Of a DNA stretch of 64,000 nucleotides, positions 49,620 to 59,295 are shown in pieces. The position numbers were made by a program, and so were the translations under genes. The notes under the pieces were generated by a model. It made no database searches and was not told where the DNA came from. It saw only the letters and a list, made by a program, of their open reading frames with translations. Location of the stretch: contig NZ_SSXX01000008.1 of the NCBI RefSeq assembly GCF_009469615.1, forward strand, positions 102,472 to 166,471. Reading direction: 5' to 3'. Each line of letters begins with the position of its first letter. The first letter of the stretch is position 1. The stretch is from Dechloromonas sp. H13. GTDB lineage: Bacteria > Pseudomonadota > Gammaproteobacteria > Burkholderiales > Rhodocyclaceae.

Positions 49620-51506
49620 ATGTTTGATGCAGTTCGCAACAACAAAAAGATCGTCCAGATCTTTCTCGCGCTGATTACGCTGCCGTTCGCCTTCTTCGGC
49701 GTCGAATCCTACGTGCGCAGCGTCGGCGCCGGCGACGACGTCGCCCGCATCGGCGACGTCAAGATTACCCAGCAGCAGTTCCAGCAGGCGCTGCGCGAAC
49801 AGCAGGAGCGCCTGCGCAACCAGATGGGCGGGCAGTTCGATCCCAAGCTGCTGGACAGCCCGGAGGCGCGCACGGCGATCCTCGACGATCTCGTCGACCA
49901 GCAGCTGCTGCTGCAGGAAGCCAACAAGCGCAAGCTCTTCGCCAGCGACGAGGCGATTCGCCGCACCATCGCCGCGATCGACGCCTTCAACGTCGACGGC
50001 AAATTCTCGCCGGAACGCTACGCCGCGGTCCTGCAGGCGCAGGGGATGACGCCGGCCGGTTTCGAGGCCCGCCTGCGCCAGGACCTGACCCTGCAGCAGC
50101 TGGCCACCGCCGTTGGGCAATCCGGATTGATGGCGCGCACGGTCAGCGACCGCATCCTGGCGATGCAGACCGAAAAGCGCGACGTCCAGGAATACCGCAT
50201 CGGCCTCGACGCCTTCCTCGACAAGGTCAAGCTGGCCGACGGCGCGGCGAAGAAGTTCTACGACGAGAACAGCCGCCAGTTCGAGGTGCCGGAGCAGGCC
50301 AGGGCCGAATTCGTCGTCCTCTCGATGGAGGCCATCGGTGCCCAGCTGACGGTCGGTGATGCCGAGATCAAGGCCTGGTACGACGGCCACAAGGACCGCT
50401 ACCAGCAGCCGGAAGAGCGGCGCGCCAGCCATATCCTGGTCGCCTCGGAAAAGTTCGGCAAGGACAAGGCGCGGGCCCGCGCGGAGGAACTGCTCGCGGA
50501 AGTCCGCAAGAATCCGGCATCCTTCGCCGACCTCGCGAAAAAGAATTCCGACGACCCGGGTTCGGCCGCCAAGGGCGGCGACCTCGGTTTCTTCGGCCGC
50601 GGCATGATGGTCAAGCCGTTCGAGGAAGCGACCTTCGCACTCAAGGATGGCGAGATTTCCGGCGTCGTCGAATCCGATTTCGGCTTTCACATCATCAAGC
50701 TGACCGGCATCCACGCCGCCAAGGAAAAGCCGCTGGCCGACGTCAGGGGCGAGATCGAGGCCGAGCTGAAGAAGGCGGCCGCTTCACGCAAGTTCGCCGA
50801 AGCGGCGGAAGCCTTCACCAACATGGTCTACGAGCAGTCCGACAGCCTCAAGCCGGCCGCCGAGAAGTTCGGCCTCGGCGTCAAGCAGTCGGAATGGCTG
50901 GGGCGCCAGGCGAACCCGGCGAGCGGACCGCTGGCCAACGAAAAGCTGCTGGCGGCGGTCTTCTCCGAGGACTCGGTCAAGAACCGGCGCAATACCGAAG
51001 CCGTCGAGATCGCGCCGAACACGCTGGTCGCGGCGCGCATCGTCGACTACAAGCCGGCGACGCTGCAGCCCTTCGAGGGCGTCCGGAACAGCATCGAAAC
51101 CCTGCTCAAGCGCCAGGAAGCGCAGGCACTGGCGCGCAAGGACGGCGAGGCGCGCCTGGACGCGCTGAAGAAGGGCGAGGACAAACTGGCCTGGGGGCCG
51201 GTCAAGCGGGTTTCCCGCCTTGATCACGGTGCCCTGCCGCCGGTCGCCGTGCCCGCTGTGTTCCGCATGGAGGCTGCCAAACTGCCGGCTTTCGCCGGGG
51301 TCGAACTGCCGGGCAGCGGCTACGCGCTGTTCCGCCTGAACAAGCTGGAAACCGGCGAGGCGCTCGACGAGGCGCGCAAGCAGGCCATGCTGCGCCAGCT
51401 GGCGACGCTGGAGATGCAGGAAGAGGTGCAGAGCTACCTGGCCGCCCTGCGCGCCCGCTACAAGGTGGAAATCAACAAGGCGGCGCTGGAAGCGAAGGAC
51501 AAGTAA
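49620..51506 (+). CDS. ppiD: Periplasmic folding chaperone / peptidyl-prolyl isomerase PpiD
   Basis: A 628-residue protein. One N-terminal membrane anchor (residues 12-34: [18 protein letters not shown]), a SurA-like chaperone region (40-250), a parvulin PPIC domain (about 260-365, with [14 protein letters not shown] and [15 protein letters not shown]) and a C-terminal helical region. PpiD sits at the Sec translocon exit and helps fold outer-membrane and periplasmic proteins. Length and layout match. ATG 49620. Confidence 0.95.
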   Translation: MFDAVRNNKKIVQIFLALITLPFAFFGVESYVRSVGAGDDVARIGDVKITQQQFQQALREQQERLRNQMGGQFDPKLLDSPEARTAILDDLVDQQLLLQEANKRKLFASDEAIRRTIAAIDAFNVDGKFSPERYAAVLQAQGMTPAGFEARLRQDLTLQQLATAVGQSGLMARTVSDRILAMQTEKRDVQEYRIGLDAFLDKVKLADGAAKKFYDENSRQFEVPEQARAEFVVLSMEAIGAQLTVGDAEIKAWYDGHKDRYQQPEERRASHILVASEKFGKDKARARAEELLAEVRKNPASFADLAKKNSDDPGSAAKGGDLGFFGRGMMVKPFEEATFALKDGEISGVVESDFGFHIIKLTGIHAAKEKPLADVRGEIEAELKKAAASRKFAEAAEAFTNMVYEQSDSLKPAAEKFGLGVKQSEWLGRQANPASGPLANEKLLAAVFSEDSVKNRRNTEAVEIAPNTLVAARIVDYKPATLQPFEGVRNSIETLLKRQEAQALARKDGEARLDALKKGEDKLAWGPVKRVSRLDHGALPPVAVPAVFRMEAAKLPAFAGVELPGSGYALFRLNKLETGEALDEARKQAMLRQLATLEMQEEVQSYLAALRARYKVEINKAALEAKDK

Positions 51507-51545
51507 GCCGCGCGCGGGCTGGCGACGGCCGGACGAGCAGCAAAA

Positions 51546-51577
51546 AAAACGCCGACCGGTTTTCCGGTCGGCGTTTT
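51546..51577. terminator. Bidirectional terminator between ppiD and fabI
   Basis: A perfect 14-bp stem AAAACGCCGACCGG / CCGGTCGGCGTTTT with a TTTT loop and T/A tracts on both sides, between two convergent genes. Confidence 0.92.
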
Positions 51578-51587
51578 GATTTTCGGC

Positions 51588-51612
51588 TTTTTTTGCCGGT
51601 CGACCGCAGCAG
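51588..51612 (+). repeat. Dispersed palindromic repeat, intergenic copy 4
   Basis: TTTTTTTGCC followed by GGTCGACCGCAGCAG (51598-51612), just beyond the terminator and 4 nt from the fabI stop. Layout (T tract, CC, palindrome) is the same as the copy at 20372. Confidence 0.75.
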
Positions 51613-51615
51613 CCG

Positions 51616-52413
51616 TCAGGCAGGCAGCGGCTCCGGGTTGCCGAGCGCCGTGGTGTTCATGCCGCCATCGACGTACATGATTTCGCCGGTGATCCCGCTC
51701 GCCAGGTCGGAGAGCAGGAAGGCGGCGGCGTTGCCGACTTCCTCGATGGTCACGTTGCGACGCAGCGGGGCGTGGTGGGCGTTGTAGGCCAGCAGCTTGC
51801 CGAAGCTGCCGATGCCGGAAGCGGCCAGGGTCTTGATCGGGCCGGCCGAGATGGCGTTGGCGCGGATGCCCTCGGGGCCGAGGGAAAAGGCCAGGTAGCG
51901 GGTGGCCGCCTCGAGGCTGGCCTTGGCCAGGCCCATGGTGTTGTAGTTGGGCATGGTGCGCTCGGCGCCCAGGTAGGAGAGGGCGAGCAGCGAGGCCTTG
52001 CGCCCCTGCATCATCGGGCGGGCGCCCTTGGCCAAAGCGGCGTAGCTGTACGACGAGATGTCGTGCGCGATGCGGAAGGCCTCGCGCGAGATGCCGTTCA
52101 GGAAATCGCCCTCGATCGCCTCGGTCGGCGCATAGGCGATCGAATGGACGAGGCCGTCGAGGCCGTCCCAGCGCTTGCCGAGTTCGCCGAACAGGCTGTC
52201 GATCTGCTCGTCGCTGCTGACGTCGAGCGGGATGATGATGTCGCTGCCGAATTCGGCAGCGAACTTCTTGATCCGTTCTTCGAAGCGCTCGTTCTGGTAG
52301 GTGAAAGCGAGCTGCGCGCCTTCGCGGTGGCAGGCCTTGGCGATGCCGTAGGCGATGGAGTGCTTGGACAGCAGCCCGGTGATCAGAATCTTCTTGTCGG
52401 CGAGAAAGCCCAT
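51616..52413 (-). CDS. fabI: Enoyl-[acyl-carrier-protein] reductase (NADH)
   Basis: A 265-residue SDR enzyme for the last step of fatty-acid elongation. Landmarks: [20 protein letters not shown] at the N-terminus, [12 protein letters not shown], and the catalytic Tyr/Lys in [19 protein letters not shown]. It is the target of triclosan-type inhibitors. ATG 52413, RBS GGGAGAAC. Confidence 0.97.
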   Translation of the reverse strand: MGFLADKKILITGLLSKHSIAYGIAKACHREGAQLAFTYQNERFEERIKKFAAEFGSDIIIPLDVSSDEQIDSLFGELGKRWDGLDGLVHSIAYAPTEAIEGDFLNGISREAFRIAHDISSYSYAALAKGARPMMQGRKASLLALSYLGAERTMPNYNTMGLAKASLEAATRYLAFSLGPEGIRANAISAGPIKTLAASGIGSFGKLLAYNAHHAPLRRNVTIEEVGNAAAFLLSDLASGITGEIMYVDGGMNTTALGNPEPLPA

Positions 52414-52456
52414 TTGATGTTCTCCCTAAGGGGTTTAGCCGCCGAATTATAAAGCA

Positions 52457-54103
52457 TCACATGTTCGGATAGGTCGGCCCTTCGCCCCCTTGCGGCGTCA
52501 CCCAGTTGATGTTCTGCGTCGGGTCCTTGATGTCGCAGGTCTTGCAGTGCACGCAGTTCTGCGCGTTGATCTGCAGGCGCGGGTTGTTGCCCTGCTCGTC
52601 GCGCAGGATCTCGTAGACGCCGGCCGGGCAGAAACGCTGTTCCGGCGCGTCGTATTGCGCCAGATTGACCGCGATCGGCACCGCCGCATCCTTCAATTGC
52701 AGGTGGCAGGGCTGGTCTTCCTCGTGGTTGGTGCTGGAGAGGAAGACCGACGACAGGCGGTCGAAGGTCAGCACGCCGTCCGGCTTCGGATAGGCGATCG
52801 GTGCGCATTCGGCGGCGAGCTTGAGCTTGGCGTGGTCGGGCGTCCGGTTGTGCAGGGTCCACGGCGCCTTGCCGCCGAAGACGATCTGGTCGATGCCGAA
52901 CATGATCGAGCCCAGCTTGAGGCCCTTGTTCATCCACGGCTTGAAGTTACGTGACTTGTGAAGTTCCTCGTATAACCAGCTGTTCCTGAAGGATTCCGGA
53001 TAGGCGGTCAGTTCGTCGCGCTGGCGTTCGCCGGCCAGTGCGTCGAAGCAGGCGTCGGCCGCCAGCATGCCGGACTTGATGGCGCAGTGCGAGCCCTTGA
53101 TGCGCGCCGCGTTGAGGAAGCCGGCGTCGTCGCCGACCAGAACGCCGCCCGGGAAGACGAGCTTGGGCAGCGACTGGATGCCGCCGGCGGTCAGCGCGCG
53201 GGCGCCGTAGGCGATACGCTTGCCGCCTTCCAAAAACTTGCGGATTTCCGGGTGCGTCTTGTAGCGCTGGAATTCCTCGTAGGGCGCCAGGTGCGGGTTG
53301 CTGTAGCCGAGGCCGACGACGAAGCCGACGGCGACCTGGTTGTTCTCGAGGTGGTAGACGAAGCCGCCGCCGTAGGTGTCGGAGGCCATCGGCCAGCCGC
53401 CGCTATGGACGACGAGGCCGAGCTGGTGGTTTTCCGGCCTGATTTCCCACAGTTCCTTGAGGCCGATGCCGTAGGTCTGCGGGTCGGCGCCGTCGTTCAG
53501 GTTGAACTGCGTCATCAGTTGCTTGCCGAGATGGCCGCGGCAGCCTTCGGCGAAGAAGGTGTATTTGCCGAGCAACTCCATGCCGAGCTGGAAGTTGGGG
53601 CCTTCCGAACCGTCGTGCAGGCGGCCCATGTCGCCGGTGGCGACGCCCCGGACGGCGCCGTTCTCGTCGAACAGCACCTCGGCGCCGGCGAAGCCCGGGT
53701 AGATCTCGACGCCCAGCGCCTCGGCCTGCTCGCCCAGCCAGCGGCAGACGTTGCCGAGCGAAATGACGTAGTTGCCCTCGTTGTGGAAGCACTTCGGCAG
53801 CATGCTGTTCGGCACCCTGGTCGCGCCGTTCTCGGAAAGGATGAAGAAGCGGTCTTCGGACACCGGCGCGTTGAGCGGGGCGCCGTCGGCTTGCCAGTTC
53901 GGGAGCAGTTCGTTCAGGGCACGCGGGTCCATGACGGCGCCGGACAGGATGTGGGCGCCGATCTCGGCGCCTTTCTCGATCAGGCAGACCGAGATGTCCG
54001 ACCCGTTTTCCGCCGCCCGCTGCTTCAGGCGAATCGCCGACGCCAGGCCGGCGGGGCCGCCGCCGACGACGACGACGTCGAATTCCATTGCTTCGCGTTC
54101 CAT
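52457..54103 (-). CDS. Electron transfer flavoprotein-ubiquinone oxidoreductase
   Basis: A 548-residue inner-membrane-associated flavoprotein that passes electrons from ETF (fatty-acid and amino-acid oxidation) to ubiquinone. The FAD motif is VVVVGGGPAGLASAIRLKQR, and the C-terminal 4Fe-4S ligands include CPAGVYEI and INAQNCVHCKTCDIKDP. Length is typical. ATG 54103 or the internal ATG six codons later (MEFDVVVV) may be the start. Divergent from a thioesterase gene. Confidence 0.96.
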   Translation of the reverse strand: MEREAMEFDVVVVGGGPAGLASAIRLKQRAAENGSDISVCLIEKGAEIGAHILSGAVMDPRALNELLPNWQADGAPLNAPVSEDRFFILSENGATRVPNSMLPKCFHNEGNYVISLGNVCRWLGEQAEALGVEIYPGFAGAEVLFDENGAVRGVATGDMGRLHDGSEGPNFQLGMELLGKYTFFAEGCRGHLGKQLMTQFNLNDGADPQTYGIGLKELWEIRPENHQLGLVVHSGGWPMASDTYGGGFVYHLENNQVAVGFVVGLGYSNPHLAPYEEFQRYKTHPEIRKFLEGGKRIAYGARALTAGGIQSLPKLVFPGGVLVGDDAGFLNAARIKGSHCAIKSGMLAADACFDALAGERQRDELTAYPESFRNSWLYEELHKSRNFKPWMNKGLKLGSIMFGIDQIVFGGKAPWTLHNRTPDHAKLKLAAECAPIAYPKPDGVLTFDRLSSVFLSSTNHEEDQPCHLQLKDAAVPIAVNLAQYDAPEQRFCPAGVYEILRDEQGNNPRLQINAQNCVHCKTCDIKDPTQNINWVTPQGGEGPTYPNM

Positions 54104-54192
54104 GATGTCTCCTCTTGATTTATTTGTGACGCTGTTGACAATACGGTACAGTATGGAGACTTATTCAGCAACCCCCCGAAAAGAGTGGCCTC

Positions 54193-54603
54193 ATGGAGCA
54201 CAGAAGAAAACTTGTTCATGTTACGCAGATCCCCATCCGCTGGGGCGACATGGATGCCTACGGGCACGTCAACAACACCATCTATTTCCGCTTCATGGAG
54301 CAGGCGCGCGTCGAATGGATCGAGGCGCTTGAGGTGCCGGTCCGCCCTGGCGGCGCCGGTCCGGTGATCGTCAACGCCAGTTGTACCTTCCTGATGCCGA
54401 TGAATTATCCGGGCACCGTCGAGGTGCGCACCTACGTCGGCCATGCCGGCCGCTCCAGCGTGCCGACCCATGTCGAGATGCGCATCGTCGGCGACGACCG
54501 CATCTACGCCGAGGGCGCGGCCAAGGTGGTGTGGATGGATACCCAGACCGGAAAATCGGTGCCCTTGCCCGAGCATGTGCGGGCGCTGATCGAAGCGGAG
54601 TAA
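54193..54603 (+). CDS. YbgC-like acyl-CoA thioesterase
   Basis: A 136-residue hot-dog thioesterase. The motif RWGDMDAYGHVNNTIYFRFM contains the catalytic Asp (GDMD) and HVNN of the 4HBT family. It probably hydrolyses short- or medium-chain acyl-CoA, fitting its neighbour the ETF-QO gene. ATG 54193 has GTGGCC upstream rather than a strong site. The dgt gene follows 35 nt later on the same strand. Confidence 0.88.
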   Translation: MEHRRKLVHVTQIPIRWGDMDAYGHVNNTIYFRFMEQARVEWIEALEVPVRPGGAGPVIVNASCTFLMPMNYPGTVEVRTYVGHAGRSSVPTHVEMRIVGDDRIYAEGAAKVVWMDTQTGKSVPLPEHVRALIEAE

Positions 54604-54638
54604 ACTCGCAGCCCATCGCGTCGCCAATCCGGAACACC

Positions 54639-55982
54639 ATGGGCCAACGAAAAATCTGGGAAAAGCTGCTCTCCGCCGAACGGCCGGGCGCCGGCAAGGC
54701 GCCGGGAACACCCGAGCGGACGGCTTTCCAGCAGGACTACGACCGCATCGTCTTCACCTCCGCCTTCCGGCGCATGAAGGACAAGACGCAGGTCTTCCCG
54801 CTCTCCAAGAGCGACTACGTGCGCACCCGCCTGACGCACAGCCTGGAAGCCAGCTGCGTCGGCCGCTCGCTGGGCGCCGTGGTCGGCCGCGAGATCATCG
54901 CCCGCCACGGCCTGCGCGACGTCGAGTCGGGCGATTTCGGGGCGATCGTCGCCGCCGCCTGCCTGGCCCACGACATCGGCAACCCGCCCTTCGGCCACGC
55001 CGGCGAGGATGCCATCCGCGAGTGGTTCCGCACTTCCGGCCTGCTCGACCGTCATCCGTTCACGCCCGCGCAGCGCGCCGACTTCGAACGCTACGAAGGC
55101 AACGCCCAGGGTTTCCGCATCGTCACCCGCCTGCAGAGCCCGGCCAACCCGGGTCTGCAGTTGACCAGCGCGGTGCTCGCCACCTTCACCAAGTATCCGC
55201 GCCCGTCGCATCTCGACACGCCGCTCGACGGCAAGAGTGGCAGGAAGTTCGGCTTCTTCCAGCAGGATGCGGAAGCATTCCGGGAGGTGGCGCGGTCGAC
55301 TGGCCTCGTCGAGCGAATTCCGGGTGCCGCCTGGCGCCGCCATCCGCTCGCCTTCCTGGTCGAGGTCGCCGACGATACCTGCTACCTGATCGTCGATCTG
55401 GAGGATGCGGCACGCCTCGGCTTCGTGCCGTACCGGGATGCCGAATGCCTGCTTGCCGACCTCGCCGGCAACGCCGTCAGCGGCGGCCGGCTGGAGCGCC
55501 TGCACGACCCGAAGGAGCGCCTCGAATACCTGCGCGCCAAGGCCATCGGCCGTCTGCTCGAAAGCGCGGCGGCGGTCTTCCTGGCCAACGAGGCGGCGAT
55601 CCTCGCCGGCGAATTCGACGACGAACTGCTCGACTGCTCGCCGGTCGCCGTTCCCCTGCAGGCCATCCTCAAACTGGCCAAGGAAACCATCTACACCGCG
55701 CGGCCGGCGCTGGAGATCGAGACCGCCGGCTTCGAGGTCCTCGGCGGCCTGCTGGCGCTGTTCGCCAATGCCGTCGAGGCCGGCGCAGGGCAGGCACGGC
55801 TGACGACGCGCGAAAGCATGCTGCTCAAGCTGCTGCCGGCGCAATTCCTCGGCCACGGCGGACGGCCCGACGCCGACCCCTACGTGCGCCTGCTGCAGGT
55901 GGCCGACTTCGTCGCCGGGATGACCGATTCCTACGCCGTCGACATGTACCGCAAGCTCAAGGGCATCGACATGCCGCGCTAG
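54639..55982 (+). CDS. dgt: Deoxyguanosinetriphosphate triphosphohydrolase-like protein
   Basis: A 447-residue HD-domain dNTPase. The HD ligands are in RTRLTHSLEAS and LAHDIGNPPFGHAGEDAIRE; FERYEGNAQGFRI and TSAVLATFTKYPR are family landmarks. It cleaves dGTP (or other dNTPs) to nucleoside and triphosphate, affecting dNTP pools. ATG 54639 gives MGQRKIWEKLL; the longer frame overlaps the thioesterase gene. Confidence 0.93.
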   Translation: MGQRKIWEKLLSAERPGAGKAPGTPERTAFQQDYDRIVFTSAFRRMKDKTQVFPLSKSDYVRTRLTHSLEASCVGRSLGAVVGREIIARHGLRDVESGDFGAIVAAACLAHDIGNPPFGHAGEDAIREWFRTSGLLDRHPFTPAQRADFERYEGNAQGFRIVTRLQSPANPGLQLTSAVLATFTKYPRPSHLDTPLDGKSGRKFGFFQQDAEAFREVARSTGLVERIPGAAWRRHPLAFLVEVADDTCYLIVDLEDAARLGFVPYRDAECLLADLAGNAVSGGRLERLHDPKERLEYLRAKAIGRLLESAAAVFLANEAAILAGEFDDELLDCSPVAVPLQAILKLAKETIYTARPALEIETAGFEVLGGLLALFANAVEAGAGQARLTTRESMLLKLLPAQFLGHGGRPDADPYVRLLQVADFVAGMTDSYAVDMYRKLKGIDMPR

Positions 55983-56077
55983 TTCGCCGGGCGGCGAATT
56001 CGAAAGCAAGATGCGGGGTGTGCCGGCGTCGATCCCGGGCTAGATTGCGCGCATGGCTTCGGAAAAAGGGTGCAGGA

Positions 56078-57163
56078 ATGACGCGGAAAATGACGGCAAG
56101 GGCCGCCCGACAGGCGGCGACGACGACGGGCGATCCCCGCTGGGCGGCCGTGGTGGCGTGCGACCCGGCGGCGGACGGCAGCTTTTTCTACTCGGTGGGC
56201 ACGACCGGCGTCTATTGCCGGCCGTCCTGTGCGGCGCGCACCCCGCGTCCGGAGAATGTCGCCTTCCACGCCACGGCCGCCGACGCGGAACAGGCCGGCT
56301 TCCGTCCCTGCCGGCGCTGCCGGCCCGACCTGCCGCCGCTCGCCGAGCGGCAGGCTGCCCTGGTCGCCGGTCTCTGCCGGCTGATCGAGCAGTCCGCGCA
56401 GATCCCCAGCTTGGGCGAACTGGCCGCCCATGCCGGGTTGAGCGCCTGCCACCTGCACCGCGTCTTCAAGGTAGTGACCGGCCTGACGCCACGGGCCTAT
56501 GCCGCCGCCTGGCGCGCCCGCCGGGTTCACGCCGGGCTGGCCGGCCCCGCGCCGGTCACCGCGGCGATCTACGACGCCGGCTACAACGCGGGCAGCCGCT
56601 TCTACGCCGAGTCGGACCGCATCCTCGGCATGACGCCGACCCGCTATCGCGCCGGCGGTAGCGGCATGGCCATCCGCTTCGCCGTCGGCCAGTGTTCGCT
56701 CGGCGCCATCCTGGTCGCCGCCAGCGAACGGGGCGTCTGCGCCATTCTGCTCGGCGACGATCCCGGGATGCTGGTGCGCGACCTCGAGGACCGCTTTCCG
56801 CGCGCCGACCTGCTCGGCGGCGACGCCGGCTTCGAGCAGCTGGTCGCCACCGTGGTCGGTTTCGTCGAAGCGCCGGGGCGCGGGCTGGCGCTGCCGCTGG
56901 ACGTGCGCGGCACCGCGTTCCAGCAGCGCGTCTGGCAGGCCTTGCGCGAGATTCCGGCCGGCGCCACGGCCAGCTATGCCGAAATCGCCCGCCGCATCGG
57001 TGCCCCGCAGGCAGTCCGCGCCGTGGCCGGGGCCTGCGCCGCCAATGCGCTGGCGGTGGCGATTCCCTGTCATCGCGTGGTGCGCAGCGACGGCGGGCTG
57101 GCCGGCTACCGCTGGGGCATCGAGCGCAAGCGGGTCCTGCTCGAACGCGAGGCGAAGGGTTGA
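56078..57163 (+). CDS. ada: Ada, bifunctional DNA-alkylation repair protein and regulator
   Basis: A 361-residue Ada. The N-terminal zinc domain has Cys47, Cys51, Cys78 and Cys81 (FFYSVGTTGVYCRPSC; FRPCRRC), an AraC HTH follows (about 100-190), and the C-terminal O6-methylguanine methyltransferase carries the acceptor Cys in IPCHRVVRSDGGLAGYRWG. Methylation of an N-terminal Cys turns it into an activator of alkylation-repair genes. ATG 56078; ATG 56090 is possible. Confidence 0.96.
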   Translation: MTRKMTARAARQAATTTGDPRWAAVVACDPAADGSFFYSVGTTGVYCRPSCAARTPRPENVAFHATAADAEQAGFRPCRRCRPDLPPLAERQAALVAGLCRLIEQSAQIPSLGELAAHAGLSACHLHRVFKVVTGLTPRAYAAAWRARRVHAGLAGPAPVTAAIYDAGYNAGSRFYAESDRILGMTPTRYRAGGSGMAIRFAVGQCSLGAILVAASERGVCAILLGDDPGMLVRDLEDRFPRADLLGGDAGFEQLVATVVGFVEAPGRGLALPLDVRGTAFQQRVWQALREIPAGATASYAEIARRIGAPQAVRAVAGACAANALAVAIPCHRVVRSDGGLAGYRWGIERKRVLLEREAKG

Positions 57164-57170
57164 GAGGGCT

Positions 57171-57851
57171 CTAGGCAACGCCGAACAGCCGCGCCATCAG
57201 CGCCGGGTCGGGCACCGTGGCCCGGCGCGTTACGAGATCGAATTCGCAGAGGCTGAGCAGCGGCCCGCCGATCACGGCGGCCTCGTAAGCCATCAGGGTC
57301 AGGCGTGCGACCGGCAGGCGCACGGGCGTTTCCGGATGGCAGTCGGCCAGGGCGCGCAGCAGCGTCGGCAGGTGATAGGCGTCGCGATACAGGCCGCAGG
57401 TGACATGCGGCGTGTAGGGATGGCCGTCGCCGGTGTCGCCGGGGCGGGCCAGTGCCCGGCGGCTGGCTTGCAGGGCGCCCGCCGGGTCGCCGACGGCGAG
57501 ATAGACCGCCGAGGCGAAGCTGGCCGGGCCGCCGATTTCCAGCTCGAAGGGTGGCGGTGCGGCGTCCTGCAGGGCGGCGATCTGGGCATGCAGCGCGGCG
57601 GCGGGGAAATCGTCGGCACGGCGCCCGACAGCGGCGGGAAAGCCGCACAAATGCAGGGTGATATGGGGCTGCCGCCGGTAGCTGGCGAGCAGGCGGCCGT
57701 CCAGACTCTGGCGCACGGCCGCGCTGGCGGCCTGCAACGCCGGCGTGTCGGCGGCGATCGCCCAGACCGCGTAGTGCGTGCGCTCCCGCCGCCATTCGAC
57801 GAAATCGCGGTGTTCGCTGGCGATGGTGAATTCGGGGGCGGTGTCAGGCAT
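57171..57851 (-). CDS. 2H phosphoesterase (2'-5' RNA ligase/LigT-like)
   Basis: A 226-residue protein with the two HxT/S-type motifs: QPHITLHLCGF and YTPHVTCGLYRDAYH, the hallmark of 2H phosphoesterases, which cleave 2',3'-cyclic phosphates or cyclic nucleotides. The rest is divergent from LigT/ThpR, so the substrate is uncertain. It is convergent with ada (7-nt gap) and divergent from lexA. ATG 57851. Confidence 0.8.
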   Translation of the reverse strand: MPDTAPEFTIASEHRDFVEWRRERTHYAVWAIAADTPALQAASAAVRQSLDGRLLASYRRQPHITLHLCGFPAAVGRRADDFPAAALHAQIAALQDAAPPPFELEIGGPASFASAVYLAVGDPAGALQASRRALARPGDTGDGHPYTPHVTCGLYRDAYHLPTLLRALADCHPETPVRLPVARLTLMAYEAAVIGGPLLSLCEFDLVTRRATVPDPALMARLFGVA

Positions 57852-57918
57852 GCGTCGGATGGGCAGGGCGTGGGCGACGATTGTAATGCGCGGCGCCGGC
57901 GCAGGATTGCGCGAAGGC

Positions 57919-57952
57919 TTGCATTTGTCCGTTTAACTGGATATAAATACAG
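57919..57952 (+). promoter_or_regulatory. lexA operon promoter with LexA box
   Basis: -35 TTGCAT (57919-57924), 17-bp spacer, -10 TATAAA (57942-57947). The LexA box CTGGATATAAATACAG (57937-57952) covers the -10 element, so LexA represses its own operon, including imuA, imuB and dnaE2. It lies 25 nt before the lexA start. Confidence 0.88.
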
Positions 57953-57976
57953 TCATCAGTTCCGCCGGAGAATGCC

Positions 57977-58585
57977 ATGTCCAAACTTACGCCGCGCCAG
58001 CAGGAAATCCTCGATTTCATCAGGAATACCGTCGAAGTCCTCGGTGCGCCGCCGACGCGGGCGGAGATCGCCAGCGCCTTCGGCTTCGCCTCGCCCAATG
58101 CCGCCGAGGACCACCTCAAGGCGCTCGCAAAGAAGGGCGCGATCAACCTCGAACCCGGCTCGGCGCGCGGCATCCGGCTGGTCGAGCAGCTCGGCCTGCC
58201 GCTGATCGGCAGCGTCGCCGCCGGCTCGCCCATCCTCGCCGTCGAGAACGTGCAGGGCCGCTACGCGCTCGACGCCCACCTGTTCAACCCGCGCGCCGAT
58301 TACCTGCTCAAGGTGCGCGGTCTGTCGATGATCGACGCCGGCATCTTCGACGGCGACCTGCTGGCGGTGCACAAGACCAACCAGGCGCGCGACGGCCAGA
58401 TCGTCGTCGCCCGGCTCGACGAGGAGGTCACCGTCAAGCGCCTGCAGCGGCGCGATGGCCACATCGAGCTGATTGCCGAGAATCCGGATTTCGAGCCCAT
58501 CGTCGTCAATCCGGGCGAGGTCGATTTCGCCATCGAAGGCATCGCCGTCGGCCTGATTCGCGGGGCGATCAACGCCTTGTCATGA
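57977..58585 (+). CDS. lexA: LexA repressor
   Basis: A 202-residue SOS repressor-protease. The N-terminal winged helix is [19 protein letters not shown], then [20 protein letters not shown]. The autocleavage Ala-Gly is in [15 protein letters not shown]; the catalytic Ser is in [10 protein letters not shown] and Lys in [10 protein letters not shown]. RecA-DNA filaments trigger cleavage. The stop overlaps imuA by 4 nt (ATGA), so the mutasome genes are directly coupled to the repressor. Confidence 0.97.
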   Translation: MSKLTPRQQEILDFIRNTVEVLGAPPTRAEIASAFGFASPNAAEDHLKALAKKGAINLEPGSARGIRLVEQLGLPLIGSVAAGSPILAVENVQGRYALDAHLFNPRADYLLKVRGLSMIDAGIFDGDLLAVHKTNQARDGQIVVARLDEEVTVKRLQRRDGHIELIAENPDFEPIVVNPGEVDFAIEGIAVGLIRGAINALS

Positions 58586-59295
58586 ACGTCGCGCCGTCGC
58601 CGGTCGCGCTGGCGGAGGTGCTGGCCAGGGGCGACGTCTGGCGCGGCGACACGCTGGCCAGCCTGCCGGCGGCCGCCATCCCGAGCGGCCATGCCGAACT
58701 CGACGCCGAATTGCCGGGCGGCGGCTGGCCGCGCGGAAATCTGGTCGAATTGCTGGTCGACCGCGGCGGACTCGGCGAAATGAGCCTGCTGCTGCCGGCG
58801 CTGGCCCGGTTGTCGCAGGCCGGCGGCTGGCTGGCACTGGTGGCGCCGCCCTGGCAGCCGCATGCGCCGGCCTGGGCGGCGGCGGGCGTGGCGCTCGAAC
58901 GCCTGGTCGTCGTCGATGCCGGGCGCCAGGCCGCCTGGTGCGTCGAACAGTTGCTGGCCAGCGGTGGTTTCGCCGGCGTCCTGGCCTGGCCGGCGGTCGA
59001 CCTCGACGCGCGCGCCCTGCGCCGCCTGCAGGTCGCCGCCGAGAGCCGGCCGGTTTTTGCCTGTTTGTGGCGGTCGACCGCAGCCGCCCATAGTCCGTCC
59101 CCGGCGCCGCTGCGTATCGCATTGGCCGCCGGCGGAGGCGGCCTTTCGGTAGGGATCCTGAAGCGGCGCGGCCGGCCGGCGGCGCGGCCGCTGTTCCTGT
59201 CCATTCCCCGCCCAGGGAGAACGAACCTTGTTGTGGCTGGCCCTGCATTTTCCCCTGCTGCCGCTCGAAGCGCTGCCCTGGCGGCGCTCGCCTAG
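58582..59295 (+). CDS. imuA: ImuA, SulA/RecA-like translesion synthesis accessory protein
   Basis: A 237-residue ImuA (SulA-related, RecA-fold) protein. The opening [20 protein letters not shown] and [20 protein letters not shown] correspond to the degenerate RecA-like core. ImuA works with ImuB and DnaE2 in damage-induced mutagenesis. A copy of the dispersed repeat lies in the coding sequence at 59070-59084. It overlaps the imuB start by 68 nt. Confidence 0.92.
   Translation: MNVAPSPVALAEVLARGDVWRGDTLASLPAAAIPSGHAELDAELPGGGWPRGNLVELLVDRGGLGEMSLLLPALARLSQAGGWLALVAPPWQPHAPAWAAAGVALERLVVVDAGRQAAWCVEQLLASGGFAGVLAWPAVDLDARALRRLQVAAESRPVFACLWRSTAAAHSPSPAPLRIALAAGGGGLSVGILKRRGRPAARPLFLSIPRPGRTNLVVAGPAFSPAAARSAALAALA
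59070..59084 (+). repeat. Dispersed repeat copy inside imuA
   Basis: GCGGTCGACCGCAGC, preceded 15 nt earlier by TTTTT, encoding part of [10 protein letters not shown]. The reading frame is kept. Confidence 0.6.
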